Source of the DNA: Verrucomicrobiota bacterium | GTDB taxonomy: Bacteria > Verrucomicrobiota > Verrucomicrobiia > Limisphaerales > JACQFS01 | Assembly: GCA_016199935.1 (NCBI GenBank) | Contig: JACQFS010000098.1 | Span: 1 to 41,838, forward strand | Direction: 5' to 3' | DNA length: 41,838 nt | In this document: positions 22,811-31,919 of the stretch, one piece after another | How positions within the stretch are numbered: the first letter of the stretch is position 1 | Layout of the letters: the number at the start of each line of letters is the position of its first letter | Position numbers and translations under genes: made by a program | The notes under the pieces: generated by a model | The model's input: only the letters and a program-made list of their open reading frames with translations | Database searches by the model: none | Told to the model about the DNA's origin: nothing

Positions 22811-22839
22811 TTGCGTCTCGCCCGGTTATTGCTGATAGT
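22811..22839 (+). promoter_or_regulatory. Weak candidate sigma-70-type promoter before the DUF1501 gene
   Basis: The sequence ttgcgt, a 17-base spacer and gatagt could serve as -35 and -10 boxes (3 of 6 and 4 of 6 matches). It lies 90 bases before the DUF1501 start, in the most A/T-rich part of the 257-base gap 22672-22928. This is only a pattern match. The rest of the gap shows nothing. Confidence 0.25.
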
Positions 22840-22928
22840 CTGACAAGACTAAGTCATGAGAAAAAGGCGTCAGAACAACTGAACCGAAACGTCGGCACCA
22901 TTTCTCAAATCACCATCACAACCACCCT

Positions 22929-24338
22929 ATGAATCCTAACGAGCACCTCACCCTGTCACCCGCCGCCCTCGCCTCTTGGTCGCGCCGCGATTTTCTCGCG
23001 CGCACCGGCATGGGTTTCGGCGCCATGAGCCTCGCCGGCTTGATGGCCGAGGAATACGCCGCCCAGGCCGCCGCGCCGACTGGCCCGCTCGCGCCGAAGC
23101 AGCCGCATTACCCGGCGAAGGCGAAATACGTCATTCACATTTTCGCGCAGGGCGCGCCGTCGCACGTGGACACCTGGGATCCGAAGCCCGAGCTGTCGAA
23201 GAACGACGACAAGCCGTTGCCCGGCCTGAACGGCGTCGGCTTCGGCTCGCCCTTCACGTTCAAAAAGAGCGGCAAAAGCGGCGTCGAGACGAGCGAGGTC
23301 TTTCCGCAACTGGCCAAGCACATTGACGAGATGGCGGTCATCCGCTCGATGTATACGGACATCCCGTCGCACGAAGTCGCGTCGGTGATGATGAACACCG
23401 GCTCGCTCCGGCTCGCCAAGCCGAGCGTCGGCTCGTGGGTGCTCTACGGTCTCGGCAGCAACAACCAGAACATGCCCGGCTTCATCTCGCTGCGCCCTGG
23501 CGGCGTCCCGCCCGGCGGCACGCAGAACTGGCAGTCGGCGTTCCTCCCCGGCGTGTTCCAGGGCACGAGCATCAACACCTCCGTCGGCAACGTTGACCAG
23601 CTCATCGAGAACATCAAAAACCAGTTCACGCCGCTTTCAGAACAGCGCCGTCAACTCGACTTGGTCAACAAGCTCAACACCATTCACAGCCAGACCCTGC
23701 AGAAGGACGCGCAGCTCGAAGCGCGCCTCGAGGCCTATGAGATGGCGTTCAAGATGCAGACCGAGGCGACGGACGCCTTCGACATCAACAAGGAATCGCA
23801 GGCCACGCGCGACATGTATGGCACGAGCGCGCAGGGCAAGCAGCTGCTCATCGCCCGTCGCCTCGTGGAAAAAGGCGTGCGCTTCGTCCAGGTGTGGGAC
23901 GGCGGCTGGGACCATCATCAGAACCTCGAGACCGCGCTCGCGAACAAGGCGCAGGGCATTGACGGCCCCGCTGCGGCGCTGCTCGCCGATCTCAAGCAAC
24001 GCGGCCTGCTCGACCAGACGCTCGTCGTCTGGGGCGGCGAATTCGGCCGCACCGTCACGCGTGACCGCAATGGCGGCGGCGCCCCCGGCCGCGACCACAA
24101 CAACCGCGCGTTCTCCGTCTGGATGGCCGGCGGCGGCGTCAAGGGCGGCACGGCTTACGGCGCGACCGACGAGTTCGGCGCGCGTGCTGTCACCGACAAG
24201 GTCCACATCCACGACCTGCACGCGACGATGCTCGCGTTGCTCGGCTTCGATCACACGAAGCTCACCTACCGTTACAACGGCCGCGACTTCCGCCTCACCG
24301 ACAACTTCGGCAACGTGGTGAAACCCATCATCGCCTAA
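22929..24338 (+). CDS. DUF1501 (sulfatase-fold) exported protein
   Basis: This 469-residue protein starts with a Tat-type signal: SWSRRDFLARTGMGFGAMSL, where SRRDFL carries the twin arginine. The mature part has the DUF1501 pattern, an alkaline-phosphatase/sulfatase-like fold: YVIHIFAQGAPSHVDTWDPK, DEMAVIRSMYTDIPSHEVAS, VRFVQVWDGGWDHHQNLETA, LDQTLVVWGGEFGRTVTRDR, GRDHNNRAFSVWMAGGGVKG, the end HDLHATMLALLGFDH and GRDFRLTD. Proteins of this type are very numerous in Planctomycetota and Verrucomicrobiota, usually next to PSD1 proteins, and are linked to polysaccharide use without proven biochemistry. It is 12 bases upstream of the PSD1 gene. A decayed relic of a second copy lies at 8319-8416. 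Confidence 0.92.
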   Translation: MNPNEHLTLSPAALASWSRRDFLARTGMGFGAMSLAGLMAEEYAAQAAAPTGPLAPKQPHYPAKAKYVIHIFAQGAPSHVDTWDPKPELSKNDDKPLPGLNGVGFGSPFTFKKSGKSGVETSEVFPQLAKHIDEMAVIRSMYTDIPSHEVASVMMNTGSLRLAKPSVGSWVLYGLGSNNQNMPGFISLRPGGVPPGGTQNWQSAFLPGVFQGTSINTSVGNVDQLIENIKNQFTPLSEQRRQLDLVNKLNTIHSQTLQKDAQLEARLEAYEMAFKMQTEATDAFDINKESQATRDMYGTSAQGKQLLIARRLVEKGVRFVQVWDGGWDHHQNLETALANKAQGIDGPAAALLADLKQRGLLDQTLVVWGGEFGRTVTRDRNGGGAPGRDHNNRAFSVWMAGGGVKGGTAYGATDEFGARAVTDKVHIHDLHATMLALLGFDHTKLTYRYNGRDFRLTDNFGNVVKPIIA

Positions 24339-24350
24339 CCGTCCCCGCTT

Positions 24351-27329
24351 ATGCGCAAACATCTCGTCCTCACCCTGACACTCGTGGTCGCGGGTGCCGG
24401 TGGCGTGCGTGCCGCCGAACTCGCCAAGAGCCAGGTGGATTTCTTCGAGAACAAGATCCGCCCGATCCTCTCGTCCACCTGCTTCAAGTGCCACAACGCC
24501 GCCGAGGGCAAGCTCAAGGGCGACCTCGCGCTCGACACGAAGGAAGGCACGCTCAAGGGCGGCGAGAACGGCCCCGCCGTCGTCCCCGGCAATCCCGACA
24601 AGAGCCTCCTCATCAAGGCCGTCTCCTACAAGGATCCCAATCTGCAGATGCCGCCCAAGGGCGAGAAGCTCAGTGACGCGCAGATTGCCGACCTGATCGC
24701 GTGGGTGAAAATGGGCGCGCCCGATCCCCGCGGCGGAGCGATGAATGCGAAATACAAGGGCAAGTCCGACGCCGCGCGCCAGCACTGGGCCTACCAGCCG
24801 GTGAAGAAGCCGACGCCCCCCGTCGTGAAGCAAAGCGGTTGGGTCCAGAACCCGATGGATAATTTCATCCTCGCCAAGCTCGAGGAGAAGGGCATGAAGC
24901 CCAACCACCCCGCCGACCGCGCCACGCTCATCCGCCGCGTTTATTTCGACCTCATCGGCTTCCCGCCCACGCCGGCCGAGACGCAGGCGTGTGTGGACGA
25001 CAAGTCGCCCGACGCCTTCGAGAAGATCGTGAACAAGCTCCTCGACTCGCCGCATTACGGCGAACGCTGGGGCCGCTACTGGCTCGACGTTGCGCGTTAC
25101 GCCGACACCCGCGGCCAGGACAACCGCCGCAATGACGCGCGCTATCCCTACGCGTGGACCTACCGCGACTACGTCATCAAATCGTTCAACGACGACAAGC
25201 CCTACAATAAGTTCGTCATGGAGCAGATCGCCGCGGACAAATTGCTCACCGGCACTGACACGAGCTCGCTGGCCGCCCTCGGCTTCCTCACGCTCGGCGA
25301 GCGGTTCGCCGGCAACAACAACGACATCATCAACGACCGCATTGACGTCGTAACCAAGGGCTTCCTCGCCATGACCGTCGCGTGCGCCCGCTGCCACGAT
25401 CACATGTTCGACCCGATCCCGACGAAGGATTACTACTCGCTCCACGGCGTGTTCAATTCCTGTGCCGAGCCCAAGGAGTTGCCGCTCATCGCGAAGATTG
25501 ACACGAGCAGCGCGCAATACCGCAACTACCTCACCGAGCGCAACCGGCTCATCAACGATCTCCATCACGACGCCGACAAACAGATCAACGATCAGCTCTC
25601 CGAGTTCCGCAAGAAGGCGGGTGGTTACCTGATGTTCGCCTACTCGGACGGCAAGGCGCGTGAGGCGATCACTGATACCTACAAACTCAAGCGCGACGTG
25701 AACCAGTTCGTTCAGAACCGCGTCCGTCGTGGTGGCAATGCCGATCCCGTCCTCGGCCCGTGGAACGAACTCGCCCAGGCGTGGAAAAAGGATGAAAAAA
25801 CTTTCCCCGCCGAAGCCGCGAAGATCGTCGCCAAAGTTGCCGCCAATCAACCGGGCAAGCCTGGCAACTCCAAGAAAGGTGCGCCGCCCGCCCCGGGCAA
25901 GCAGCCCTACAACCCGATGGTCGCCGGGATGTTCAAGGCCAACCCCGCGCCCAAGACCCTCACGCAGGCGGCCACTTACTACACCTCGCTCTTCTCCTCG
26001 GTGGACATCGCGTGGTCGGCGCAGGTGAAGGCCGCCGAAGCCCGCGGTGGTTTCCCCGCGCCGCTGTCCAATCCCTACCTGGAGCAGATTCGCAACACGC
26101 CCGTCATTTTCACCACCTCGGCCACGCTGGAAATTGACGAGTTGATCGCACTCGTCCCCAACGGCCTTCAGGGCCGCATCCGCGGCAAGGCCGACTCGTT
26201 GAGCGTGCTCGAGACCACGCATCCCGGTGCGCCCGCGCGCGCGACGATCCTCGTGGACAAGCCCACCGCGACCGACTCGCCCGTGTTCCTCCGCGGCGAG
26301 ACGGCCAATCGCGGTGACACCGTGCCGCGCCGTTTTCTGGAAATCCTCTCCGGCCCGAACCGGCAGCCTTTCCGGGCTGGCAGCGGACGGCTCGAACTCG
26401 CGCAGTCCATTGCCGACCCGAAGAATCCGCTCACCGCACGCGTGATGGTCAACCGCCTCTGGCTCCATCATTTCGGCGAGGGCATCATCCCGACTCCGGA
26501 CGATTTCGGCACGATGTCCGAATTGCCGACGCACCCGGAGATGCTCGATTACCTCGCGAGCCAGTTCATGGAGAACGGGTGGAGCATCAAGAAAATGCAC
26601 CGCCTCATCCTGCTCTCCGCGACGTGGCAGCAATCTTCCGACAACAATCCGCACTTCGCGCAGATCGATCCCTACAACCGCTTCCTCTGGCGCGCGAACA
26701 TCCGCAAGCTCGAGTTCGAGGCCATCCGCGACTCGCTCCTGTTCATCGGTGGCCGGCTCGACCTCGCCGTCGGCGGCAAGCCCGTCAACACGACTTCTGA
26801 GCCTTACTCCTACCGCCGCTCGGTCTATGGCTACATTGACCGCTCGGCCGTGCCCGAGGTGATGACGCATTTCGACTTCGCCACGCCCGACGCGCCCAGC
26901 GGCCGGCGTTACAACACCATGGTCCCGCAGCAGGCGCTCTTCATGATGAACAGCCCGCAGGTCGTGGACGTGGCGCGCACCCTCACGAGCCGTCCGGAAT
27001 TCCGCAACGCCCGCACCGACGACCAGCGCGTCGCCGCCCTTTACGAGGTCATTTATCAACGCCAGCCGCGCCCCGAGGAGATCAAGCTCGGCACCGAGTT
27101 CGCCAGCGCCCGGGTCGCGATTGATCCTGCTGACTACGTGCAGGCGCCCGCGATGCAGCCCGGCAAAAAAGGTGGCCAGGCGCAGAAAAAACCGCAGGTC
27201 GCCGGCAAGCGCGGCCCGCGTGACATCGTCAACAAGGACGGCAAGGTCGTCTCCCGCACCGCCCTCAGCGGCTGGGAGAAATACGCCCAGGCCCTCCTGC
27301 TCGCCAACGAGGCCAGCTACGTGAACTGA
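24351..27329 (+). CDS. PSD1 / planctomycete cytochrome C domain protein (DUF1549-DUF1553)
   Basis: This 992-residue exported protein has a signal peptide (MRKHLVLTLTLVVAGAGGVR). A cytochrome c-type domain follows with one haem motif STCFKCHNA (C44, C47, H48) and the Met region LQMPPKGEKLSDAQIADLIA. DUF1549 has SPHYGERWGRYWLDVARYAD, RNDARYPYAWTYRDYVIKSF and a second C-x-x-C-H (VACARCHDHMFDP). DUF1553 (PSD1) has NPLTARVMVNRLWLHHFGEG, LDYLASQFMENGWSIKKMHR and YNTMVPQQALFMMNSPQVVD. It follows the DUF1501 gene, and together they form a periplasmic pair of unknown substrate, probably connected with breakdown of complex (sulfated) sugars. Here the DUF1501 gene comes first, where many genomes show the reverse. 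Confidence 0.93.
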   Translation: MRKHLVLTLTLVVAGAGGVRAAELAKSQVDFFENKIRPILSSTCFKCHNAAEGKLKGDLALDTKEGTLKGGENGPAVVPGNPDKSLLIKAVSYKDPNLQMPPKGEKLSDAQIADLIAWVKMGAPDPRGGAMNAKYKGKSDAARQHWAYQPVKKPTPPVVKQSGWVQNPMDNFILAKLEEKGMKPNHPADRATLIRRVYFDLIGFPPTPAETQACVDDKSPDAFEKIVNKLLDSPHYGERWGRYWLDVARYADTRGQDNRRNDARYPYAWTYRDYVIKSFNDDKPYNKFVMEQIAADKLLTGTDTSSLAALGFLTLGERFAGNNNDIINDRIDVVTKGFLAMTVACARCHDHMFDPIPTKDYYSLHGVFNSCAEPKELPLIAKIDTSSAQYRNYLTERNRLINDLHHDADKQINDQLSEFRKKAGGYLMFAYSDGKAREAITDTYKLKRDVNQFVQNRVRRGGNADPVLGPWNELAQAWKKDEKTFPAEAAKIVAKVAANQPGKPGNSKKGAPPAPGKQPYNPMVAGMFKANPAPKTLTQAATYYTSLFSSVDIAWSAQVKAAEARGGFPAPLSNPYLEQIRNTPVIFTTSATLEIDELIALVPNGLQGRIRGKADSLSVLETTHPGAPARATILVDKPTATDSPVFLRGETANRGDTVPRRFLEILSGPNRQPFRAGSGRLELAQSIADPKNPLTARVMVNRLWLHHFGEGIIPTPDDFGTMSELPTHPEMLDYLASQFMENGWSIKKMHRLILLSATWQQSSDNNPHFAQIDPYNRFLWRANIRKLEFEAIRDSLLFIGGRLDLAVGGKPVNTTSEPYSYRRSVYGYIDRSAVPEVMTHFDFATPDAPSGRRYNTMVPQQALFMMNSPQVVDVARTLTSRPEFRNARTDDQRVAALYEVIYQRQPRPEEIKLGTEFASARVAIDPADYVQAPAMQPGKKGGQAQKKPQVAGKRGPRDIVNKDGKVVSRTALSGWEKYAQALLLANEASYVN

Positions 27330-27351
27330 GCATCGGCCTCCGAACTTCACG

Positions 27352-27387
27352 ACCGCGCCCGCAGTGATGCGGGCGCGGTTTTGTTTT
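27352..27387 (+). terminator. Intrinsic terminator of the DUF1501-PSD1 operon
   Basis: A perfect 11-bp stem, ccgcgcccgca (27353-27363) and tgcgggcgcgg (27368-27378), surrounds a gtga tetraloop. An extra A-T pair extends the stem. It is followed by ttttgtttt. It lies 24 bases past the PSD1 stop and is the clearest terminator in the window. Confidence 0.92.
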
Positions 27388-27455
27388 CGGGCTGACCCGT
27401 CCCGCTTTGCCGCTCGACAACCGGCCGCCCCGTTCCAACATCGTGGTGAAATTTT

Positions 27456-28721
27456 GTGCGACGCATTGCGATCATCACGCTCCCGCTGGCGACGCTCGCG
27501 CTCGTGTTCCTGCTCTGGCCGCGCACCGGGCCGCGCGCGCACGGCGCGCTGTCCACGGAGGCCTACGTATGGCAGCGCGTGTGGAACCAGCCCGTGCGCG
27601 CCGCCGTCGCGGCGCACGCGACGAACTTCGCCGCGCTGATCGTGCTGCACGCCGAGGTCTCTTGGAAGGACGGCCAGCCGCGCGTCGTGCGCGTGCCGCT
27701 GCCGTGGGACGGGCTGAAGAATTCCGGCGCGCGCGTCGGCCTCGCGCTGCGCATCGGCCCGTTCAACGGCCCGTTCGCCGCCGGTGACGCGCGCGCGAAA
27801 TTTCTCGCCGACCTCGCCGCCTCGCTCCTCGCCGAGGCGCGCTCGAACGCGTGCCCAGTCGCCGAGCTGCAACTCGATTTCGACTGCGCCGAGTCGAAGC
27901 TCGCTGGCTATCGGTTCTGGGTCGAGTCCATCCGCACCGCCGTCGCGCCCGTGCCGCTCACGCTCACCACGCTCCCGAGTTGGCTCAAGCACGCCGCATT
28001 TACCCGGCTCGTCCGCGCCGCCGACGGTTTCGTGCTTCAGGTCCATTCGCTCACGCCGCCGCGCGGACTGGATTCGCCCTTCACCCTTTGCGACCCGGCA
28101 ACCGCGCAACGCGCCGTCGAGCGTGCCGGGCGCGTCGGCGTGCCGTTTCGCGTTGCGCTGCCGACCTATGGCTACCTCGTGGCCTTCGACCGCACGGGAA
28201 AATTCATCGGCCTCTCCGCCGAGGGGCCGCGACGCGTCTGGCCGGAGGACACCCAACTCCGCGAGGCCGTCGCCGACCCGGCCTCGATCGCGTCGCTCGT
28301 GCGCGCGTGGACGGACGACCGGCCGGCGACACTGCGCGGCATCATCTGGTATCGCCTGCCGGTGGAGGGCGATGCGCGCAACTGGCGCTGGCCCACCCTC
28401 GCCGCCGTGATGACCGGCCGCGGGCCGCGCGCGGACCTGCGCGCCGAGGCGAGCCGGAAAAATGCGCCGCTCGCCGAAATTGTGTTGCGCAACGACGGCG
28501 ACGCGGACTACACAGGACGCGTTCGCGTTTTAGTCCGCGCCGAGCATTCGCGAGTGATCGCGGGTGATGCGGTGAATGGCTTCGAGCTGTCTTCCCCCAG
28601 TTCAACCGAGCATCAGTTTGACCGTGCGGCGTTTCGCCTTCCCCCGGGCGAGCGGCGCGTGATCGGCTGGCTTCGGCTCGAACGCGACACCGAGGTTCAA
28701 CTTGAACTCAAATCCGATTGA
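27456..28721 (+). CDS. DUF3142 domain-containing exported protein
   Basis: This 421-residue protein starts at GTG 27456 and has an N-terminal hydrophobic segment (RIAIITLPLATLALVFLLWP). The DUF3142 core is recognisable from VAELQLDFDCAESKLAGYRF, LTLTTLPSWLKH, ADGFVLQVHSLTPPRG, GVPFRVALPTYGYLVAFD and ATLRGIIWYRLP. This looks like a TIM-barrel related to glycosyl-hydrolase-like folds, with D-x-D in the LDFD strand as a possible catalytic or binding site. The activity is not known. A strand-rich C-terminal domain of about 100 residues follows. It overlaps the next gene by 20 bases, so the pair is co-translated. Confidence 0.85.
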   Translation: MRRIAIITLPLATLALVFLLWPRTGPRAHGALSTEAYVWQRVWNQPVRAAVAAHATNFAALIVLHAEVSWKDGQPRVVRVPLPWDGLKNSGARVGLALRIGPFNGPFAAGDARAKFLADLAASLLAEARSNACPVAELQLDFDCAESKLAGYRFWVESIRTAVAPVPLTLTTLPSWLKHAAFTRLVRAADGFVLQVHSLTPPRGLDSPFTLCDPATAQRAVERAGRVGVPFRVALPTYGYLVAFDRTGKFIGLSAEGPRRVWPEDTQLREAVADPASIASLVRAWTDDRPATLRGIIWYRLPVEGDARNWRWPTLAAVMTGRGPRADLRAEASRKNAPLAEIVLRNDGDADYTGRVRVLVRAEHSRVIAGDAVNGFELSSPSSTEHQFDRAAFRLPPGERRVIGWLRLERDTEVQLELKSD

Positions 28722-31023
28722 TCGCCGGGCGGCCGCTGTTGCGCGCCGCGGAAAATTCCTCACCATCACCTTCGCCGCGCTCGGGGGCGCGCTGCTCGCC
28801 GCGTTTGCGTGCGGGCCGTTCTTCCCGAACCGCTTCCTCGACATGGGCGACGACGCCGTGCTTGCCGCGCCGAACGCGAGCTTCGCGGGCGAGCTGCAGC
28901 GGATGAAACTGTTGCCGTCGCCGGAGCCGTCGCGCGCCGCGGAAAATTCCGACAACCCGCCGCCGCCGGTGCCCGCGCCGCCGGCCGCGCGCGACGACAT
29001 GCGCGATGCCACGCTCGACGCCGAGCTGGCCGACCTGCGCGCCGCGCTCGCGAAGAACGCCGCGCTCACCGCCGCCGAGCGCGATGATCTCGTCACGCGC
29101 CACGCCGACGAGCGGGCGAAACTGGCGAACGAACCCGACCGCCGCGACTACGTGAGCCCCGAGGAGCGCGCGCAACCACCCCGTGTCATCACCGTGCTGC
29201 CGGAGCTGCCCGCCGAGTTCGTCGCCTACTTCGACGGCGCGATCGCGTGGAAGCGCGGCGACACGAACGCCGCCCTCGCCGCGTGGGAGCGCGTGCTCGC
29301 GCTGCCCGCCGACGAGCGCCGCTACAAATCCGTCTGGGCCGCCTACATGCTCGGCAAGGCGCGCGTCGCCGACGATGGCGACGCCGCGGCCGAACATTTC
29401 CGCCAGATGCGCGCGCTGGCGAAGGCGGGCTTCCGGGACCGGCTCGATCTCGCCGCGTCGAGCCTCGGCTGGGAGGCGAAGGCGCATTACGAGCAGGGCG
29501 AAAATTATCAGGCCGCGCTGCTTTATCTTGAAGAGGGCGCGCGCCGCGGTGGCGTGGACGTGACCTCGCTCGCGTGGGTGGCCGGCCGCGCGCTGCGCGA
29601 CGGCGATGAACTGGACCAGTTCGCGCGCCATCCGCAACTCGTGCGCATCCTCACCGCCCATCTGCTCGAAGGCGACACGTGGCGTTACGGCACCGGCCGC
29701 CCCGCCAGCGTTGAGCCGTGGCTCGCGGCCGTCGAGGCGGCGAAGGTGAAGGACGTGGAGGCCGCCGAGATGCTCGCGCTCGCCGCGTATCGCGGTGGTG
29801 ATTTCGCCCGCACGCGTCGCTGGCTCAAGCTCGCGCCGCGCACGCCCATCGCGCAGTGGCTCCAGGCCAAGCTGCTCCTGCGCGACGGCAAACTCAACGA
29901 GGCCGCGGCGCTGCTCGCGCGCCTCGCGCCGCTGTTTCCGCTCGCGGATGATCGCGAAAACGCCGGCGCGCCGGTCTCGCTCAAGGACAATCTTTACGTT
30001 CCGGGCGACGCCTACGAATCATTCTCCGCGGCGAAGCAGCTTCACGGCGAGTTGGCCACGCTCCGGCTGGCGCGGCGCGAGTTCACCGCCTCGCTCGACA
30101 CTTTTCTCCAAGCCGATCTTTGGGATGACGCGGCCTACGTCGCCGAGCGCGTGCTGATGCTCGATGAACTTAAGCGTTATGTGGACGCCAACCATCCCGA
30201 ACCAGACATGCCTTTCCCGCGAAACCTCACTAGCTCGCAAAGCATCACGATTCAATTGCGAGGACTGCTGGCGCGCCGGCTTTTTCGAGAAAATCGGGGT
30301 GATGAGGCTGAGGAATATTACCTCCGCGCCCCTGACAGCCAACGCGACCTTCTGGCAGAAGATTATCACCACATGATCACCGCCCTCCGCGCCGCGTGGG
30401 ACGAGAGCCAGCCGCGCGCCGCGCGCATCGCCGCCTTCATTTCCGCCGGTCGCATTCTTCACACGAACGGTCTCAACCTCATCGGCACCGAGTTGGAGCC
30501 GGATTACTTTATCCACGGCGGAAGTCATGTGTTCGGCATCACGCCCACGAGCCGCGAGCGCGGCTCGGCCTACGAGCCTTACGCTGATTCGACCGCGGAG
30601 AAATTCGAGCCCCGGCCCAAGCCGCTCCGCTTGGCCGGCCCGACGGCCGAGGAGCGCCGCCGCGCCGCGGTCGAGCCGGCCGATCCACCGCAGCGTTTTC
30701 ATTACCGCTACATCGCCGCGGATTTGCTCTGGCGCGCGGCGGAGTTGCTGCCGGACCAGACGGAGGAAAAGGCGTGCGTGTTGTGCGAAGCCGGGACGAT
30801 GCTCAAGTTCACGCACCCGCAGGCCGCCGACCGCTACTACAAGGCGCTCGTGCGCAAGTGCGGCAACACCGCCATCGGCAAGCTCGCCGATGAAGTCCGC
30901 TGGTTCCCGTATCTCGATGCGGACGGCCATCTGACGCCCGACCAGCCGAAGCGGCGCAAGCCGCTGGCGGCCACCCAAGTGCCGCCGGAACTTCCGCCCG
31001 CGGACGCGGGCGTGAACAATTGA
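28702..31023 (+). CDS. Large exported helical-repeat (TPR-like) protein paired with DUF3142
   Basis: This 773-residue protein has an N-terminal hydrophobic segment and possible lipid-attachment cysteine (ALGGALLAAFACGPFFPNRF; C37, imperfect lipobox). A Pro/Ala-rich linker follows. Long helical-repeat stretches come next: FDGAIAWKRGDTNAALAAWE, AAYMLGKARVADDGDAAAEH, EAKAHYEQGENYQAALLYLE, LLLRDGKLNEAAALLARLAP, RGLLARRLFRENRGDEAEEY. The end is Pro-rich. No enzymatic motif is seen. The 20-base overlap with the DUF3142 gene strongly suggests that they work together, perhaps as a scaffold with its hydrolase-like partner. I do not recognise the family by name. Confidence 0.72.
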   Translation: MNSNPIDRRAAAVARRGKFLTITFAALGGALLAAFACGPFFPNRFLDMGDDAVLAAPNASFAGELQRMKLLPSPEPSRAAENSDNPPPPVPAPPAARDDMRDATLDAELADLRAALAKNAALTAAERDDLVTRHADERAKLANEPDRRDYVSPEERAQPPRVITVLPELPAEFVAYFDGAIAWKRGDTNAALAAWERVLALPADERRYKSVWAAYMLGKARVADDGDAAAEHFRQMRALAKAGFRDRLDLAASSLGWEAKAHYEQGENYQAALLYLEEGARRGGVDVTSLAWVAGRALRDGDELDQFARHPQLVRILTAHLLEGDTWRYGTGRPASVEPWLAAVEAAKVKDVEAAEMLALAAYRGGDFARTRRWLKLAPRTPIAQWLQAKLLLRDGKLNEAAALLARLAPLFPLADDRENAGAPVSLKDNLYVPGDAYESFSAAKQLHGELATLRLARREFTASLDTFLQADLWDDAAYVAERVLMLDELKRYVDANHPEPDMPFPRNLTSSQSITIQLRGLLARRLFRENRGDEAEEYYLRAPDSQRDLLAEDYHHMITALRAAWDESQPRAARIAAFISAGRILHTNGLNLIGTELEPDYFIHGGSHVFGITPTSRERGSAYEPYADSTAEKFEPRPKPLRLAGPTAEERRRAAVEPADPPQRFHYRYIAADLLWRAAELLPDQTEEKACVLCEAGTMLKFTHPQAADRYYKALVRKCGNTAIGKLADEVRWFPYLDADGHLTPDQPKRRKPLAATQVPPELPPADAGVNN

Positions 31024-31031
31024 AACGCGCC

Positions 31032-31141
31032 GGAGCGCGAGCCGTCCCGGCTCGCAGCGGCCACGACGGCCGACCGAGGTTCGGAATTTCCACGCGTCAT
31101 CAAACTGCTCACGCGCTGCGGGCCGGGACGGCCCGCGCTCC
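31032..31141. repeat. Cruciform-type palindromic element after the TPR-like gene
   Basis: The arms at 31032-31059 and 31114-31141 (28 bases each) are inverted and agree at 26 positions. Each arm also folds on itself (gagcc-gtccc-ggctc and gggcc-gggac-ggccc). It starts nine bases after the stop of the TPR-like gene. Right after it, 31143-31162 carries half of the cgccaag-family element found at 20630-20727. A terminator role is possible. Confidence 0.82.
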
Positions 31142-31175
31142 TTGCGTCTTTGCGCCTTTGCGTTAAAACCGGCGC

Positions 31176-31787
31176 GTGCGCAAACCACCCCCAGCCGCGA
31201 ACGTCGAGGTCGTCATCCTCGCCGGCGGCCTGAGCACGCGCATGGGGCGCGACAAGGCGCGCGTCCGCCTCGGCCCGCGCACGCTGCTCGGCCACGCGCG
31301 CGCGGCGGCGCGCGGACTCGGCCTGCCCGTGCGTGTGTTGCGGCGCGACCTGGTGAAGCGCTGCGGCCCGCTCGGCGGCCTGCTCACCGCGCTCGCGACC
31401 ACGCGCCACGACGCGGTGCTCTTCCTCTCGTGCGACCTGCCGTTTCTCACGGCGGAAAGTTTGCGCGAGCCGATCCGGCGGCGCCGCGCGACGGACGAGG
31501 CGGTGTTCTACCGCGACGCGGACGGGGTGGTCTGCTTTCCGTTCCTGCTCACGCGCGCCGCGCTGGCGGCGGTCCGCGCGCAGGTGGAGCGCCGGGAGTT
31601 TTCGCTGCAACGGCTCGCGCGCGCGTTGCGCCCGCGGCTGCTGGCCGTGCCCCGCCGGCGTGCGGGGGAGTGGTTTAACGTGAACACGCCGGGGGAGTTG
31701 GCGAAGGCGCGGCGTGTTTTTGGAAGACGAAACCCGAAATCCGAAGCTCGAAATCCGAAACAAATCCCAAACTCAAAATCCCAATGA
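31176..31787 (+). CDS. mobA: Molybdenum cofactor guanylyltransferase
   Basis: MobA attaches GMP to molybdopterin in the cytoplasm. The protein starts at GTG 31176 and has the nucleotide-binding loop VVILAGGLSTRMGRDKA. It also has GPLGGLLTALATTRHDAVLF, LSCDLPFLT (the metal-binding Asp), a FPFLLTRAALAAVRAQV segment and FNVNTPGEL near the end. The N-terminal 185 residues are family-typical. The last 20 or so (GRRNPKSEARNPKQIPNSKS) are encoded by a palindromic element and contain the stop. The gene's own stop was apparently lost, or the element arrived at it. No other molybdenum cofactor gene is adjacent. Confidence 0.9.
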   Translation: MRKPPPAANVEVVILAGGLSTRMGRDKARVRLGPRTLLGHARAAARGLGLPVRVLRRDLVKRCGPLGGLLTALATTRHDAVLFLSCDLPFLTAESLREPIRRRRATDEAVFYRDADGVVCFPFLLTRAALAAVRAQVERREFSLQRLARALRPRLLAVPRRRAGEWFNVNTPGELAKARRVFGRRNPKSEARNPKQIPNSKSQ

Positions 31788-31866
31788 TCGAAACTCCCGT
31801 GGCAATTCATTCGAGCTTTCCGTCATTTGGATTTGTTTCGGATTTCGAGCTTCGGGTTTCGGATTT
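31729..31866. repeat. Palindromic element supplying the end of mobA
   Basis: A perfect 27-bp inverted repeat (31741-31767 against 31829-31855, starting ccgaagctcgaaatccgaaa) is flanked by further related units (aaacccgaaatccg on the left, cgggtttcggattt on the right). The loop is about 60 bases. The mobA stop (31785-31787) lies in the loop. Sequences of this gaaatccgaa type are common in Verrucomicrobiota and Planctomycetota intergenic regions, from general knowledge. Confidence 0.9.
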
Positions 31867-31919
31867 TATCTTGAGAAACCTCCCCTTGTCTCGCCGGTGA
31901 AAGCGGCTATCGTCGCCGC

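Noticed and set aside
23637-28256. A 1539-residue open frame on the minus strand across the DUF1501, PSD1 and DUF3142 genes
   Set aside because: It is antisense to three clear genes with intact motifs. In high-GC DNA, stop-poor antisense frames are expected. The protein is Arg/Gly/Val-rich without domains.
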